This document shows, piece after piece, positions 18,466 through 28,020 of a stretch of DNA of 64,000 nt. A program made the position numbers and the translations under genes. The stretch's first letter is position 1. The number at the start of each line of letters is the position of its first letter. Origin of the DNA: Candidatus Delongbacteria bacterium (GTDB taxonomy: Bacteria; CAIWAD01). The notes under the pieces are model-generated. The model was not told the origin of the DNA. It saw only the letters and a list, made by a program, of their open reading frames with translations, and did not search any database. The stretch is from the NCBI GenBank assembly GCA_020634015.1, contig JACKCN010000005.1:124001-188000 (forward strand). The letters are read 5' to 3'.

Positions 18466-18609
18466 CGTTCCTCGGGGCAGGGTGAAATTCCCAATCGGCG
18501 GTGACAGCCCGCGACTCCCTGCTGCGGCGGGGACTGATCCTGTGAAACTCAGGGGCCGACGGTGACAGTCCGGATGGAAGAGGAACGGCACCGACCGCAG
18601 CAGGGAGTC
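18466..18609 (+). promoter_or_regulatory. FMN riboswitch (RFN element) with anti-aptamer segment
   Basis: The conserved RFN blocks are all present in order: gggtgaaattccc (18480-18492), cggcggtgacagcccgcga (18496-18514), gtgaaactc (18542-18550), ggggccgacggtgacagtcc (18552-18571) and ggatggaaga. Helix P1 is a perfect 8-bp pairing of 18466-18473 with 18580-18587. A 15-nt segment inside the aptamer (18513-18527) is perfectly complementary to 18595-18609 just downstream, which would compete with aptamer folding. It lies about 330 nt before ribD and should repress the operon when FMN is bound. No U-rich terminator was seen. Confidence 0.95.
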
Positions 18610-18939
18610 TGTCGGACTTGTGTGCTTGCGTCTTGTCACGCCCACATGGTTCACATTTTTCGCCCCTTTCTTGCCGGTAGTCCCGCTACAGGCTGCGAAA
18701 TGGACAAGAAATCTGGCCTCATGTGAACGCGATATCCGTCATGGCCCCCAAGTCCGGCAGAATCCTGGGCGATCCAGACGCCAGGACATCCCAAGGATGT
18801 GCTGGCCGGGGGTCGCCCGCCAGCGCTCCGACTTTTCCGTCAGTGCTGGGACTGCGGCACGACCGCTTCCCGCCCTCCGACCCCGACCCAGTTCCAGAGC
18901 GCCCGACGGATCGGGCATCGTCTGTTTCATGAGGTCGTC
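18610..18939 (+). other. Long ribD leader
   Basis: About 330 nt separate the riboswitch from the ribD start codon. In-frame extensions of ribD to 18799 lack a ribosome-binding site and do not match RibD N-termini. No canonical terminator with a T-tract is visible, so the expression platform is unresolved. Confidence 0.5.
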
Positions 18940-20007
18940 ATGGAATCCCGCATGCATCGTTGCCTCGAGCTGGCCGCACAGGGCCGGGGCAGAGTCCATC
19001 CCAATCCGCTGGTGGGAGCCGTGCTGCTTGATGGCGAGCAGGTCATCGCCGAAGGCTGGCACCACGGACTGGGTCTGGCCCACGCCGAAGCGGACTGCCT
19101 GAAGGACATTCCCGACGGCGGCGCGGCAGGCATGACGCTGGTGGTCAATCTGGAACCCTGCAGCCACCACGGTCGCACTCCTCCCTGCTGCGAACTGCTG
19201 GTGCGCAAGGGCGTCCGGCGCGTGGTCTGCGGCATGGTGGACCCGGACCCGCGAGTCAGCGGTCGCGGCATCGCCTGGCTGCGTGAACACGGTGTCGAGG
19301 TGCAGGTGGGCGTGCTCGAGCAGAACTGCCGCGCCTTCAACGCCAACTTCGTGACCGCCAAGACCAAGCTGCGTCCCCGGGTCGTCCTGAAATGGGCCCA
19401 GAGCCTGGACGGACGCATCGCGCTCAACCGTGGCCGCCCCACTCCCGTGACCGGTCCCGAAAGCCAGCGCGAAGTGCACCGCCTGCGTACACGCCTGCCG
19501 GCCCTGCTGATCGGACTGGGCACCGCCGTCGCCGATGACCCCATGCTGACCGTGCGCGAGGCCGAAGGCCCCAATCCCCTGCGTGTGATCCTGGACGCCC
19601 ACGCCCGCCTGCCGCTCGATTCGCGTCTGGTGCGCAGCGCGCGCGAACTGGGCTTGCTGGTGCTGTGTGGCACAGAGGCTCCGGAAGACAGTGTGAGCCG
19701 TCTGGAGCAGCAGGGGGTGCGCGTGATCCGCCTGGCCCTGCAGGATGGCTTGCTGCCCTTGCCGCGCGTGCTGGAGACCCTGCATGGGCTGGGTCTGAAC
19801 GGTGTGCTCGTGGAAGGTGGTGCCACCGTGCTGCGCATGTTCCTTGAACAGGGACTGCTGGACGAAGCCTGGTGCCTGATTGCCCCGCGCATTTTCGGAC
19901 GCGGCCTGGAAGCCTTTCACGGACTGGACCTGCCCCGGGGTTTCGAGATCATCGACCAGCGTCGCCATGGGGCTGACTGCTGGTTGCGCCTGCGTCCCAT
20001 CGGCTGA
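18940..20007 (+). CDS. ribD: Bifunctional riboflavin deaminase/reductase RibD
   Basis: A 355-residue cytosolic enzyme that deaminates and then reduces the GTP-derived pyrimidine in riboflavin synthesis. The N-terminal deaminase has zinc motifs HAE (LAHAEADCL, residues ~46-54) and PCSHHGRTPPC (~77-87). The C-terminal reductase begins near RPRVVLKWAQSLDGRI and contains GGATVLRMFLEQGLLDE. The ATG at 18940 is chosen because GAGG precedes it and MHRCLELAAQGRGRVHPNPL is the family's N-terminus. Its stop overlaps the ribE ribosome-binding site. It is controlled by the upstream FMN riboswitch. Confidence 0.96.
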   Translation: MESRMHRCLELAAQGRGRVHPNPLVGAVLLDGEQVIAEGWHHGLGLAHAEADCLKDIPDGGAAGMTLVVNLEPCSHHGRTPPCCELLVRKGVRRVVCGMVDPDPRVSGRGIAWLREHGVEVQVGVLEQNCRAFNANFVTAKTKLRPRVVLKWAQSLDGRIALNRGRPTPVTGPESQREVHRLRTRLPALLIGLGTAVADDPMLTVREAEGPNPLRVILDAHARLPLDSRLVRSARELGLLVLCGTEAPEDSVSRLEQQGVRVIRLALQDGLLPLPRVLETLHGLGLNGVLVEGGATVLRMFLEQGLLDEAWCLIAPRIFGRGLEAFHGLDLPRGFEIIDQRRHGADCWLRLRPIG

Positions 20008-20019
20008 GGAGTGCCCGCC

Positions 20020-20676
20020 ATGTTCACCGGGATCGTTGAAGAAACGGGCGTGCTCGCCTCCAGTACGGTCGAGGGCCAGGGCCGTCGGCTGGTGATCTCG
20101 GCCGCGCGTGTGCTCGAAGGATTGAAGATCGAGGACAGCATCGCGGTGAATGGTGTATGTCTCACGGTGGTCCGAATCGACGGTCAGCAGTTTCAGCTGC
20201 AGGCCGTGGCCGAGACACTGGCCAAGACCAGCCTGGGCAACCTGCGAACGGGGTCGAAGGTGAATCTTGAGCGCGCTCTGACGCCCAGCACACGCATTGG
20301 CGGGCACTATGTCCAGGGGCACGTGGACTGCGTGGGGCGGCTGGCGGCGATCCGCGCCGAACACCCGGGCAAGCGTTTCGTGCTCGAGTTTCCCCGCGAG
20401 TATTCACGCTACGTGGCCCGCACCGGCAGCATCGCCATCGAGGGTGTGAGCCTGACCGTGGCCGCGACCACTGCCGGCAGCGCGGAGATCGCGCTGATTC
20501 CCCACACGCTCGACAACACCACTCTGGGAGCTCTGCGGGCCGGGGACCCGGTGAACCTTGAATTCGATTGCCTGGCCAAGTATGTGGAACAACTGCTGCT
20601 GCACGGCCTGGAGCCTGCGGGCAGGGCCGCCGGTGGCTCGCTCAGTGAGCAGCGCCTGCGCGAGCTGGGATACTGA
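20020..20676 (+). CDS. ribE: Riboflavin synthase alpha subunit
   Basis: A 218-residue enzyme that dismutates two 6,7-dimethyl-8-ribityllumazines to riboflavin. It begins with the near-invariant MFTGIVEETG and has two lumazine-binding barrels, each with its own copy of the motif (IAVNGVCLTVV and IAIEGVSLTVA), plus GGHYVQGHVD. GAGGAG sits 8 nt before the ATG and overlaps the ribD stop, so the genes are coupled. The length is normal for the family. Confidence 0.96.
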   Translation: MFTGIVEETGVLASSTVEGQGRRLVISAARVLEGLKIEDSIAVNGVCLTVVRIDGQQFQLQAVAETLAKTSLGNLRTGSKVNLERALTPSTRIGGHYVQGHVDCVGRLAAIRAEHPGKRFVLEFPREYSRYVARTGSIAIEGVSLTVAATTAGSAEIALIPHTLDNTTLGALRAGDPVNLEFDCLAKYVEQLLLHGLEPAGRAAGGSLSEQRLRELGY

Positions 20677-20770
20677 TCTGTCCAGCAGGCTGGACACGCC
20701 ATTGCGCGGCGGCGTCGACTGTCCGCGTTTCCGGGAACCTCGGGTGTTCCCGAACATAGATGAGGGTTGG

Positions 20771-21997
20771 ATGACGAACACACCCAGGAAAGCCGACGGA
20801 GAACGGCCCTTCGACAGCATCGACAGTGCGATCGAGGCCATCCAGCGCGGCGAGATCGTGATCGTGGTGGACGACGAGGACCGCGAGAACGAAGGCGATT
20901 TCATCATGGCGGCCGAAAAGGCCACCCCGGAGAAGATCAACTTCATGGCCAAGTACGGCCGGGGCATGATCTGTGTGGCCCTGAACAAGGACCGCTGCAA
21001 GGAGCTGGAGCTGGTGGAAATGGTGCCGGCCAACACGAGCCTGCATCACACCAACTTCACCGTCAGCGTGGACGCGGTCAGCGGCACCACCACGGGCATC
21101 AGCGCGGCGGACCGTTCGCGGACCATCGCGGTGATGATGGATCCCGCCAGCAAACCCACGGATCTGGCACGCCCGGGACACATCCACCCGCTGATCGCGG
21201 TCTATGGCGGTGTGCTGCGCCGGGCCGGACATACCGAGGCCTCGGTGGACCTCTCGCAACTGGCGGGCTTTGCCCCGGGCGGAGTGCTCTGCGAGATCAT
21301 GAACGACGATGGCACGATGGCGCGGGTGCCCGATCTGGTGCAGGTGAAACACACCTTCGGGCTCAAGATGATCACCATCAAGGACCTGATCCACTATCGC
21401 AGCATGACCGAGAGTCAGGTCATCGCGCGAACCGTGGTGAAACTGCCCACGGACTGGGGCGTGTTCACGCTGCATCATTTCTATTCGCCCGTGGACAAGC
21501 GCGATCACCTGGCTCTGGTCAAGGGTACCATTGACGATGGTGAACCGGTGCTGGTGCGCGTGCACAGCGAATGTCTCACCGGCGACATCTTCCATTCCCG
21601 GCGCTGCGACTGCGGGGGCCAGCTGGATGCCGCGATGCGGATGATCGCGCATGAGGGACGCGGAGTGCTGGTCTACATGCGCCAGGAAGGCCGCGGCATT
21701 GGCCTGGCCAACAAGCTGAAGGCCTACGCCCTGCAGGACGAGGGGGCCGACACGGTGGAAGCCAACGAGGCCCTGGGATTTCCGCCGGACCTGCGCCACT
21801 ACGGCATTGGCGCCCAGATTCTCAACGAACTGGGTGTGCGGCGCTTGAAACTGATCACCAACAACCCGCGCAAGATCGTGGGACTGCAGGGCTTCGAACT
21901 GGAAGTGGTGGAACGGGTCTCCCTGGAACTGCCGCCCAACGAGGACAACGCCCGTTACCTGGAAACCAAGCGCTCCAAACTGGGACACATGTTCTAG
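20771..21997 (+). CDS. ribBA: Bifunctional DHBP synthase / GTP cyclohydrolase II
   Basis: A 408-residue fusion supplying both riboflavin precursors. The N-terminal DHBP synthase has the acidic DDEDRENEGDF motif and later TGISAADR and RPGHIHPL. The C-terminal cyclohydrolase II has the zinc Cys residues in SECLTGDIFHSRRCDCGGQ and the catalytic region YMRQEGRGIGLANKLKAY. GAGGG precedes the ATG at 20771. A 94-nt gap after ribE has no terminator, so it is probably co-transcribed. Confidence 0.96.
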   Translation: MTNTPRKADGERPFDSIDSAIEAIQRGEIVIVVDDEDRENEGDFIMAAEKATPEKINFMAKYGRGMICVALNKDRCKELELVEMVPANTSLHHTNFTVSVDAVSGTTTGISAADRSRTIAVMMDPASKPTDLARPGHIHPLIAVYGGVLRRAGHTEASVDLSQLAGFAPGGVLCEIMNDDGTMARVPDLVQVKHTFGLKMITIKDLIHYRSMTESQVIARTVVKLPTDWGVFTLHHFYSPVDKRDHLALVKGTIDDGEPVLVRVHSECLTGDIFHSRRCDCGGQLDAAMRMIAHEGRGVLVYMRQEGRGIGLANKLKAYALQDEGADTVEANEALGFPPDLRHYGIGAQILNELGVRRLKLITNNPRKIVGLQGFELEVVERVSLELPPNEDNARYLETKRSKLGHMF

Positions 21998-22084
21998 GTA
22001 TCCGTCGGACCTGTGTTCAACCGGCCGGCAACACCGGCCTTCGCCCGGGAAGCGTGCGCTTTCCGCCCAATCCGCGAGGACATC

Positions 22085-22546
22085 ATGCAAACCCTTGAAG
22101 GTCAGCTGAGCGCCCAGGGGCGCCGTTTCGCCATCGTGCTGGCCCGCTTCAACGACCTCATCGGCTCGCGCCTGCTGGATGCGGCCCTCGATTGCATCAC
22201 ACGCCATGGTGGAGATGCGGACAGCGTGACCCTGGTCCGCGTGCCCGGTGCCTTCGAGATTCCACTGGCGGCCCGCCTGCTGGCCGACAAGGGAGGAGTC
22301 GACGCGATCATCTGCCTGGGTGCCGTGATCCGGGGCAGCACTCCCCATTTCGACTATGTGGCCGGAGAAGTCAGCAAGGGCATTGCCCAGGTCATGCTGG
22401 ACAGCCGGATTCCGGTGTCCTTTGGCGTGCTCACCACCGATTCGATCGAGCAGGCGGTGGAACGCGCGGGCACCAAGTCCGGCAACAAGGGCTGGGATGC
22501 TGCGTTGGCCGCGATTGAAATGGCCGACCTGGCCAGCCGGATCTGA
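22085..22546 (+). CDS. ribH: 6,7-dimethyl-8-ribityllumazine synthase
   Basis: A 153-residue lumazine synthase that joins the RibBA and RibD products. Family motifs are VRVPGAFEIPLAARLLA, CLGAVIRGSTPHFDYV and PVSFGVLTTDSIEQAVERAG. The ATG at 22085 has GAGG 5 nt upstream; the longer frame from 22013 does not match the family. It completes the rib operon. The usual neighbour nusB is absent. Confidence 0.96.
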   Translation: MQTLEGQLSAQGRRFAIVLARFNDLIGSRLLDAALDCITRHGGDADSVTLVRVPGAFEIPLAARLLADKGGVDAIICLGAVIRGSTPHFDYVAGEVSKGIAQVMLDSRIPVSFGVLTTDSIEQAVERAGTKSGNKGWDAALAAIEMADLASRI

Positions 22547-22596
22547 CCCGGGCCCGCATCGCCCCCGGTGATGCCCCAACTGGAAACGCTGCTCTC

Positions 22597-24999
22597 ATGA
22601 CCGATTCCCCCACCCGTGCGCTCCGCGAAGGCCGGCAAACTGTCTCACGGCTGCTGATCGCAGCCTGTCTGCTGCTGTCACTGCCCACTGCCCACGCCGC
22701 CGTGACCTGGGAACACCTGGCCGATTACACGGATGCCGGCGAACTGTGCAGCGTGGAAGGGCAGCTCTTCGGAGCGTCCAATCGCGGTGGATTTTCCTTC
22801 GATCCGGACACGGACCGCTGGCAGCACTTCTCGATCACCGGTCACATGGTCAGTCTGGAGCAGAGTCAGGTCACCGGCGATGGCGCGGGCTGGGTCTTCT
22901 GGGCCGGCTCCGATGCCAGCATTTCCGCCTGTTCCGCGGACGGCAGCCAGTGGTCCCGGGGGTTCCTGGAGTTTCGAGACCATCCACAGATCATTTCCGT
23001 GCTGGATCTGTCGGGCCGGGATGGCCGCGTGATCGCCTGCCACCAGAACGGCCTGACCATTTTCCACTATGCAGCGGAGAGCGACGAGTTTCTGGTGGAG
23101 AGCAATCTGCACCAGTTCGGTTCTCTGCCGGCCGGGGCCGTGCCCTACGCCGCGCTCAGCGACGGCAGCCTGCTGCATGTGATCACGGGCGCAGGATTCG
23201 CGCATGCCCCGGGCTGGAACGGCACCCTGGGCAGTTTTGCCACACAGGCCCTGCCCGAAGGCATGGGGCCGCTCGAGAAGGCCTGGCTGGTGGACACGGG
23301 CACGGGGCTCTGGGCATTTCTCACCGACAGCCAGGGACAGTCGCGCCGACTGAGCTGGAACACGGATACCTGGGTCGAGGCCGATGCTCCCCAGGGAACC
23401 GTGCTGGCGGCCGCCGGAGGAGAGGGACTGCTGGCCTGGAGCGAGAGAGGCGGCTGGTTGCATTTCCAGGACGGTAGCGGCCATCACTCGCGCAACGAAA
23501 GCCAGGAGTGCCGTGCCGTCAGCGTGTATGATGGCCTGCTCTGGTACTCGCTGGCTCCCGATGAGCAGCCCGGGCGCCTGCGGTTGCTGGACCCCGCTTT
23601 TCCGGACAATGCGGAGTATCACACACCGAATGTGCCGGGCGCCGAGGGCTTCGTGGATCTGGACCTGGCTCCCGATGGCAGTCTCTGGCTGGCCGGTGTG
23701 GCCGAGGAGAGCGGACGCAACGGCCTGTATCACCTGACGGAGGATGGCTGGGTCGGTCACCGTTTCGGCTTCGATCGGCTGGGCCAGTACCCCACCAGCC
23801 TGCTCTGTGACCAGCAGGGAGGCATCTGGGTGGGCACCTGGGGGCGGGGCCTGCTCCATTTCCGGGAAGGGCAGGATACACTCAGTTATCGCAACGGCTC
23901 GGCGGACAACCAGAAGGTCTATGGTTTCCTGAGCAACGAGGCGGACTTCGAGCTGGTCAGCGACGTCACTGAAGACAGCCAGGGCAACATCTGGTTCGTG
24001 AATCACCGGGCCTGGGTCGATTCCTTTCTGGTGGTGATTCCGGCGGCCTGGCACAACGATCACAGCACGGGTTTTCACCGGCACTATTATGAACGGCATG
24101 TGGCGGGCGACCGGGACAGTTATCCCTGGTTCGTCTCCGCGCCCGACCCGCGCGAGATCTGGGTTGGGGTGGGCGGCAAGGAAACCGGTGACACGGACAA
24201 GACCATGGCCCAGTATCGGCCGTCCTCGAATTCCAGCCTGTCATCATTGCGGGACTGGCGCGAAACTCTGGTGACCCTCTCCGATGCACGCTACAACTTC
24301 GGCTATGCCGATGGCGAGTCTTCGGGCCTGATCACGGGCCTGTCCAGTGATCGCGATGGCACCGTCTGGGTCAGCACCGAAAACGGCATCTATTACAGTT
24401 CGCTGTTCAATACCAGCCCCGAGAGTTTCAGCCGGATCCAGTTCGTGCCCGGCCTGATTTCCGAGACCGCTTCGACAATCACCACGGATGTGCGCGGCCG
24501 GGTCTGGATCGCCTCGGATCGGGGACTGAACATCTACGACCCACTGGCCATCGCCTTCTCGGAGCCGGAGTGGGTCAATGAGTTCAATCGCCTGATCTCG
24601 GGCCAGCAGGGTCTGAGCATCAACCGGGTGCTGGCCGATCCTGAAAGCGGCTGGCTGTATCTGGCCACCAACATGGGCCTGTTCCGCGCCAATACTCCCG
24701 TGCGCGATCACGGCGAGCAGCCCGCGGACGACACGGTCGTGTATCCCAACCCGTTCCATCCAGAGCGGGACGGACGCCTGTCGATTTCCTCACCCAGTCT
24801 GGCCAACGCGGGGGATACCAAGGTCTCGGTCTTCGATCTGGGCGGAAGGCTGATCCGCCGACTGACCCTGAGCCAGGCCGAAGAAGGCTGGGACGGGCGG
24901 GATCGCAACGGCGACCTGGTACCCACCGGAGTGTACATGGTGCTGGTGTCAACCTCCTCGGGCAGTGGCAGCGGCAAGGTGGCCGTGATCCGCGACTGA
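22597..24999 (+). CDS. Secreted propeller protein with PNPFHP C-terminal domain
   Basis: An 800-residue exported protein with a signal peptide (LLIAACLLLSLPTAHA). The body is repeated sheets of two-component-regulator-propeller type: WLAGVAEESGRNGLYHLTED, GIWVGTWGRGLLHF, GNIWFVNHRAWVDS, GTVWVSTENGIYYS and RVWIASDRGLNIYDP. The last ~90 residues begin VVYPNPFHPE and contain VFDLGGRLIRRL and GVYMVLVSTSSG, an FlgD-like/Por-secretion-type domain. It is probably displayed on the cell surface; its ligand is unknown. It starts 50 nt after ribH but is probably unrelated in function. The ribosome-binding site is weak (ggaaacg), so the start is less sure. Confidence 0.85.
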   Translation: MTDSPTRALREGRQTVSRLLIAACLLLSLPTAHAAVTWEHLADYTDAGELCSVEGQLFGASNRGGFSFDPDTDRWQHFSITGHMVSLEQSQVTGDGAGWVFWAGSDASISACSADGSQWSRGFLEFRDHPQIISVLDLSGRDGRVIACHQNGLTIFHYAAESDEFLVESNLHQFGSLPAGAVPYAALSDGSLLHVITGAGFAHAPGWNGTLGSFATQALPEGMGPLEKAWLVDTGTGLWAFLTDSQGQSRRLSWNTDTWVEADAPQGTVLAAAGGEGLLAWSERGGWLHFQDGSGHHSRNESQECRAVSVYDGLLWYSLAPDEQPGRLRLLDPAFPDNAEYHTPNVPGAEGFVDLDLAPDGSLWLAGVAEESGRNGLYHLTEDGWVGHRFGFDRLGQYPTSLLCDQQGGIWVGTWGRGLLHFREGQDTLSYRNGSADNQKVYGFLSNEADFELVSDVTEDSQGNIWFVNHRAWVDSFLVVIPAAWHNDHSTGFHRHYYERHVAGDRDSYPWFVSAPDPREIWVGVGGKETGDTDKTMAQYRPSSNSSLSSLRDWRETLVTLSDARYNFGYADGESSGLITGLSSDRDGTVWVSTENGIYYSSLFNTSPESFSRIQFVPGLISETASTITTDVRGRVWIASDRGLNIYDPLAIAFSEPEWVNEFNRLISGQQGLSINRVLADPESGWLYLATNMGLFRANTPVRDHGEQPADDTVVYPNPFHPERDGRLSISSPSLANAGDTKVSVFDLGGRLIRRLTLSQAEEGWDGRDRNGDLVPTGVYMVLVSTSSGSGSGKVAVIRD

Positions 25000-25059
25000 G
25001 TCTCCGGACGCAGCAGACACAATCTCCCCGGCAGCGCCGGGCCATTTCCCTGGAAGAGC

Positions 25060-26691
25060 ATGCTGGACCGTCTGTCCATTCGCGATTTCGCCCTCATCGG
25101 TCAGCTGGAGCTTGAGTTTCCCGCCGGTTTCACCGCCATCACGGGTGAGACGGGTGCAGGCAAGTCCATGCTGCTGGCCGCCGTGGCCGCCTGCCTGGGC
25201 GAGCGCGTCTCGCGCGACGCATTGCGCGAAGGCACTCAGGGCGGCACGGGAAGTGGCGCGCGGGTGGCCTGTGTGTTCACCACGCCACAGGGTGAGTGTC
25301 GCGTCGAGCGCGACCTGCGTGACGACGGACGCAGTCGCTACCTGCTGAACGGAGAGGCGTCCAACCAGAAGCAGGTCAAGGCTTTGGCTCCCACCCTGCT
25401 GGACCTTCACAGCCAGCGCGACCAGACGCGCCTGCTGGATGCCGTGCAACACGCGGCCCTGCTGGATTCGCTGCCCGCGGTGGAACCGGTGCGCGCGCGG
25501 CACACCCACTGCTGGCAGGCCTGGGAGACGGCCCGGGACGCTCATGCGACACTGCTGCGCCAGCGCGAACGTGATCGCGAGCTGCGCGACCTGTGGACCT
25601 ATCAGCTGGAAGAACTGGATACGCTTGCGGCCCGCCCGGGCGAGGATGTGGCCCTGGCCGAGGAGCAGAGCGCGCTCTCCCATGTGGAAGAAGTGAAACA
25701 GGGTGCCTGGCAGTCCGCCGACAGTCTGTGGGAGAACGAGGACAACATTCATGCGCGCCTGGCCGAGATCGTCACTCAATTGCGTCAGCTGGCCCGATGG
25801 GACAAGCGCCTGCAGCCCAGCATTGCCCAGCTGGATGAATGTCTGGTGCTGATCGAGGAGGCGGGGCGCAGCCTGGCGGATCATGCGGAAAGCGTGGAGC
25901 TGGACCCCGAGCGCCTCGCCGTGGTCCGCGAGCGTCTGGCCGTGATGGACAAACTGATACGCAAGTACGGGGGCAGCCTGGACGCCCTGCTGGCCGAACA
26001 GGAGCGCCTGTCACACAGGCTTTCGGAACAGGGTGATCCCGAGCAGCGCCTGCAGGAAGCCGAGCAGGCCCTGACCCGAGCGGGCCGTGACCTGGATGCA
26101 GCCGCCGCTGGCCTGAGCGAGGCACGGACCGCGGGAGCCGACTGGCTCTGCACGCGCATCAATCCCCTGCTGTTCGAGCTGGGCATCGAAGGCCGCGGTC
26201 TCAGCGTGGTCATGGAACCGGCTGCCGAACACGATCCGCTGGGCGCGGAGCGCCCGCGTTTTCTGGCCGCCACCAACCCGGACAGCCAACCGGCTCCCCT
26301 CGAGGAGATCGCCAGCGGGGGAGAACTTTCGCGCATCATGCTGGCCCTGCGCACCGTGCTCAGCGAGCACCACGAAGGGCACTGCCTGCTCTTCGACGAG
26401 ATCGATACGGGCATCTCGGGTCGCGCCGCTCTGGCAGTGGCACGCCGGATCCGTGAACTGGCCACGCGCCATCAGGTGATCTGCATCACCCACCTGCCCC
26501 AGATCGCTGCCGCTGCCGAACACCACCTGGGTGTCGAAAAGGAGTGGGACGGCCAGCGCACGCGCATCACGGCCCGCTGGCTGGACGAGAACGGCCGCCT
26601 GGATCACATCGCCCAACTCCAGTCCGGCCACACCGGCCCCCCCGAACGCGCCGCCGCCCGCCGCCTCCGCGAGCAGTTGCAAACGACCTGA
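25060..26691 (+). CDS. recN: DNA repair protein RecN
   Basis: A 543-residue SMC-like ATPase for double-strand-break repair. Walker A is GETGAGKS (residues ~29-36), the ABC signature is SGGELSRIMLAL (~418), Walker B is CLLFDEIDTGISG (~439), and the late His region is VICITHLPQIAA. The centre is coiled coil (QERLSHRLSEQGDPEQRLQE). GGAAGAG precedes the ATG. A short GC hairpin (25027-25041) between the propeller gene and recN may be a weak terminator, so recN probably has its own promoter. Confidence 0.95.
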   Translation: MLDRLSIRDFALIGQLELEFPAGFTAITGETGAGKSMLLAAVAACLGERVSRDALREGTQGGTGSGARVACVFTTPQGECRVERDLRDDGRSRYLLNGEASNQKQVKALAPTLLDLHSQRDQTRLLDAVQHAALLDSLPAVEPVRARHTHCWQAWETARDAHATLLRQRERDRELRDLWTYQLEELDTLAARPGEDVALAEEQSALSHVEEVKQGAWQSADSLWENEDNIHARLAEIVTQLRQLARWDKRLQPSIAQLDECLVLIEEAGRSLADHAESVELDPERLAVVRERLAVMDKLIRKYGGSLDALLAEQERLSHRLSEQGDPEQRLQEAEQALTRAGRDLDAAAAGLSEARTAGADWLCTRINPLLFELGIEGRGLSVVMEPAAEHDPLGAERPRFLAATNPDSQPAPLEEIASGGELSRIMLALRTVLSEHHEGHCLLFDEIDTGISGRAALAVARRIRELATRHQVICITHLPQIAAAAEHHLGVEKEWDGQRTRITARWLDENGRLDHIAQLQSGHTGPPERAAARRLREQLQTT

Positions 26692-27033
26692 CATCCTTGC
26701 TCTGCAACAACATGATTTCACGACGATGCCTTGCGACGTAGCTTCCAGCCGGGCCCGATGAAGCGCAGCGCAATCCGGGTAACTCACACTGAATTCTTCC
26801 GTAACAGGACCCCCCCTGCGGGCATTCGGATGCTGAATGCGTTGTTTGGGGTGACCCGGATTGCGCTGCGCTTATCCGGGCTACGATGTCTGGCAAGTTC
26901 AAGGATCTTGCAGCTGCCAATTCTTTCGTTGGCGGTGCGGGTGTCAGATGGTTACTTCGATCACACACGGCAAATCACCAGCAGTATCGAATGAACCACG
27001 CCAGGGTGTAGGGTTCAGCATTGGGGGCGCGAC
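26692..27033. repeat. Spacer with REP-like inverted repeats
   Basis: There is no gene here. A 20-bp sequence at 26761-26780 (aagcgcagcgcaatccgggt) recurs as a perfect inverted copy at 26854-26873, followed by atccgggctacg. A separate 21-bp element at 26737-26757 has a perfect inverted copy at 28069-28089, on the far side of the next gene. Related ccggattgcgc...atccgggctacg sequences occur near 55035-55098 and 60217-60400. Confidence 0.8.
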
Positions 27034-28020
27034 ATGAATCGACGGCAGTTCTTCAAGGGGTTGGGCGTGGCGGGGGTGAGCAGCCTGTTGCCCTTGCCCG
27101 TGATGCGGACCGTGCTGGCCAAGTCGGGAGGGCGGGAGACCGATACCTGCTGGCTCACGCCGCAGGAGACCGCGGGGCCGTTCTACTTCAACGCCAACCT
27201 GATACGCGAAGACATTCGCACGGATGTGGACACGGGCGTATACCATGACGGATTGCCCCTGCGCATGAACATCAGCGTGGTGGACGAAGACTGCACTCCA
27301 ATTCCCGATGTGATCGTGGATGTGTGGCATGCCGACAAGGACGGCCTCTACAGTGGGTACGTCCAGCAGGGCGGCAGCACCGTGGGACAGGACTTCATGC
27401 GTGGGATCCAGCTCACCGACTCGGCGGGCAACTGTTCCTTCATCACGAGTTATCCCGGCTGGTATCCCGGTCGGGCCAACCATGTGCATTTCAAGGTGCG
27501 CCTGGACAGCACGACCTACGTCACCTCGCAGTTCGCCTTTCCTGATGCGGTGAACGACGAAGTGCATGTGACACCCCTGTATGCCGCGCGAGGGGTGAAT
27601 CCGACCACCAACAGCCTGGATTCCATCTTCCAGAGTCCCGAGCCCGAGCATGAACTGATGGACGTTGTCAGTGACGGAGATGGCGGGTATACGGGAAGCT
27701 ACACCATCGGCATCGCGGGGGCCACAGCCGTGCTCCGCGAGGCAGAATACACTCCGGACCGCTTCTGGCTGAAGCCCAACTACCCCAACCCCTTCAACCC
27801 CTCGACCACCCTGGTCTTCAACTTGCCCACCTCCAGCACCGTGCGTCTGGTCGTGTTCGACCTGGCGGGCCGCGAGGTGGCACGACTGGCCGAAGGACAG
27901 CTGCCCGCTGGCGAGCACCGCCGCACCTTCGACGGCAGCGGCCTGCCCAGCGGCTTCTATTTCTGCAAGCTGGTCGCCGGCACCTTCAGCGACATGCAGG
28001 AAATGCTGCTGGTGAAATGA
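27034..28020 (+). CDS. Tat-exported intradiol dioxygenase-like protein with surface-sorting tail
   Basis: A 328-residue protein. The N-terminus is a twin-arginine signal (NRRQFFKGLGVAGVSSLLPL). Residues ~40-230 are intradiol-dioxygenase-like: LTPQETAGPFYFN, DVIVDVWHADKDGLYSGY, and YPGWYPGRANHVHFKV, which hold the expected Tyr, Tyr, His, His iron ligands. The last ~85 residues begin NYPNPFNPSTTLVFNLP and continue VFDLAGREVARL and GFYFCKLV, a Por-secretion/FlgD-like tail. Known relatives cleave catechols; here the protein is predicted to fold with its metal before export and then be held at the surface. Substrate is unknown. The gene is bracketed by REP-like inverted repeats. Confidence 0.88.
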   Translation: MNRRQFFKGLGVAGVSSLLPLPVMRTVLAKSGGRETDTCWLTPQETAGPFYFNANLIREDIRTDVDTGVYHDGLPLRMNISVVDEDCTPIPDVIVDVWHADKDGLYSGYVQQGGSTVGQDFMRGIQLTDSAGNCSFITSYPGWYPGRANHVHFKVRLDSTTYVTSQFAFPDAVNDEVHVTPLYAARGVNPTTNSLDSIFQSPEPEHELMDVVSDGDGGYTGSYTIGIAGATAVLREAEYTPDRFWLKPNYPNPFNPSTTLVFNLPTSSTVRLVVFDLAGREVARLAEGQLPAGEHRRTFDGSGLPSGFYFCKLVAGTFSDMQEMLLVK

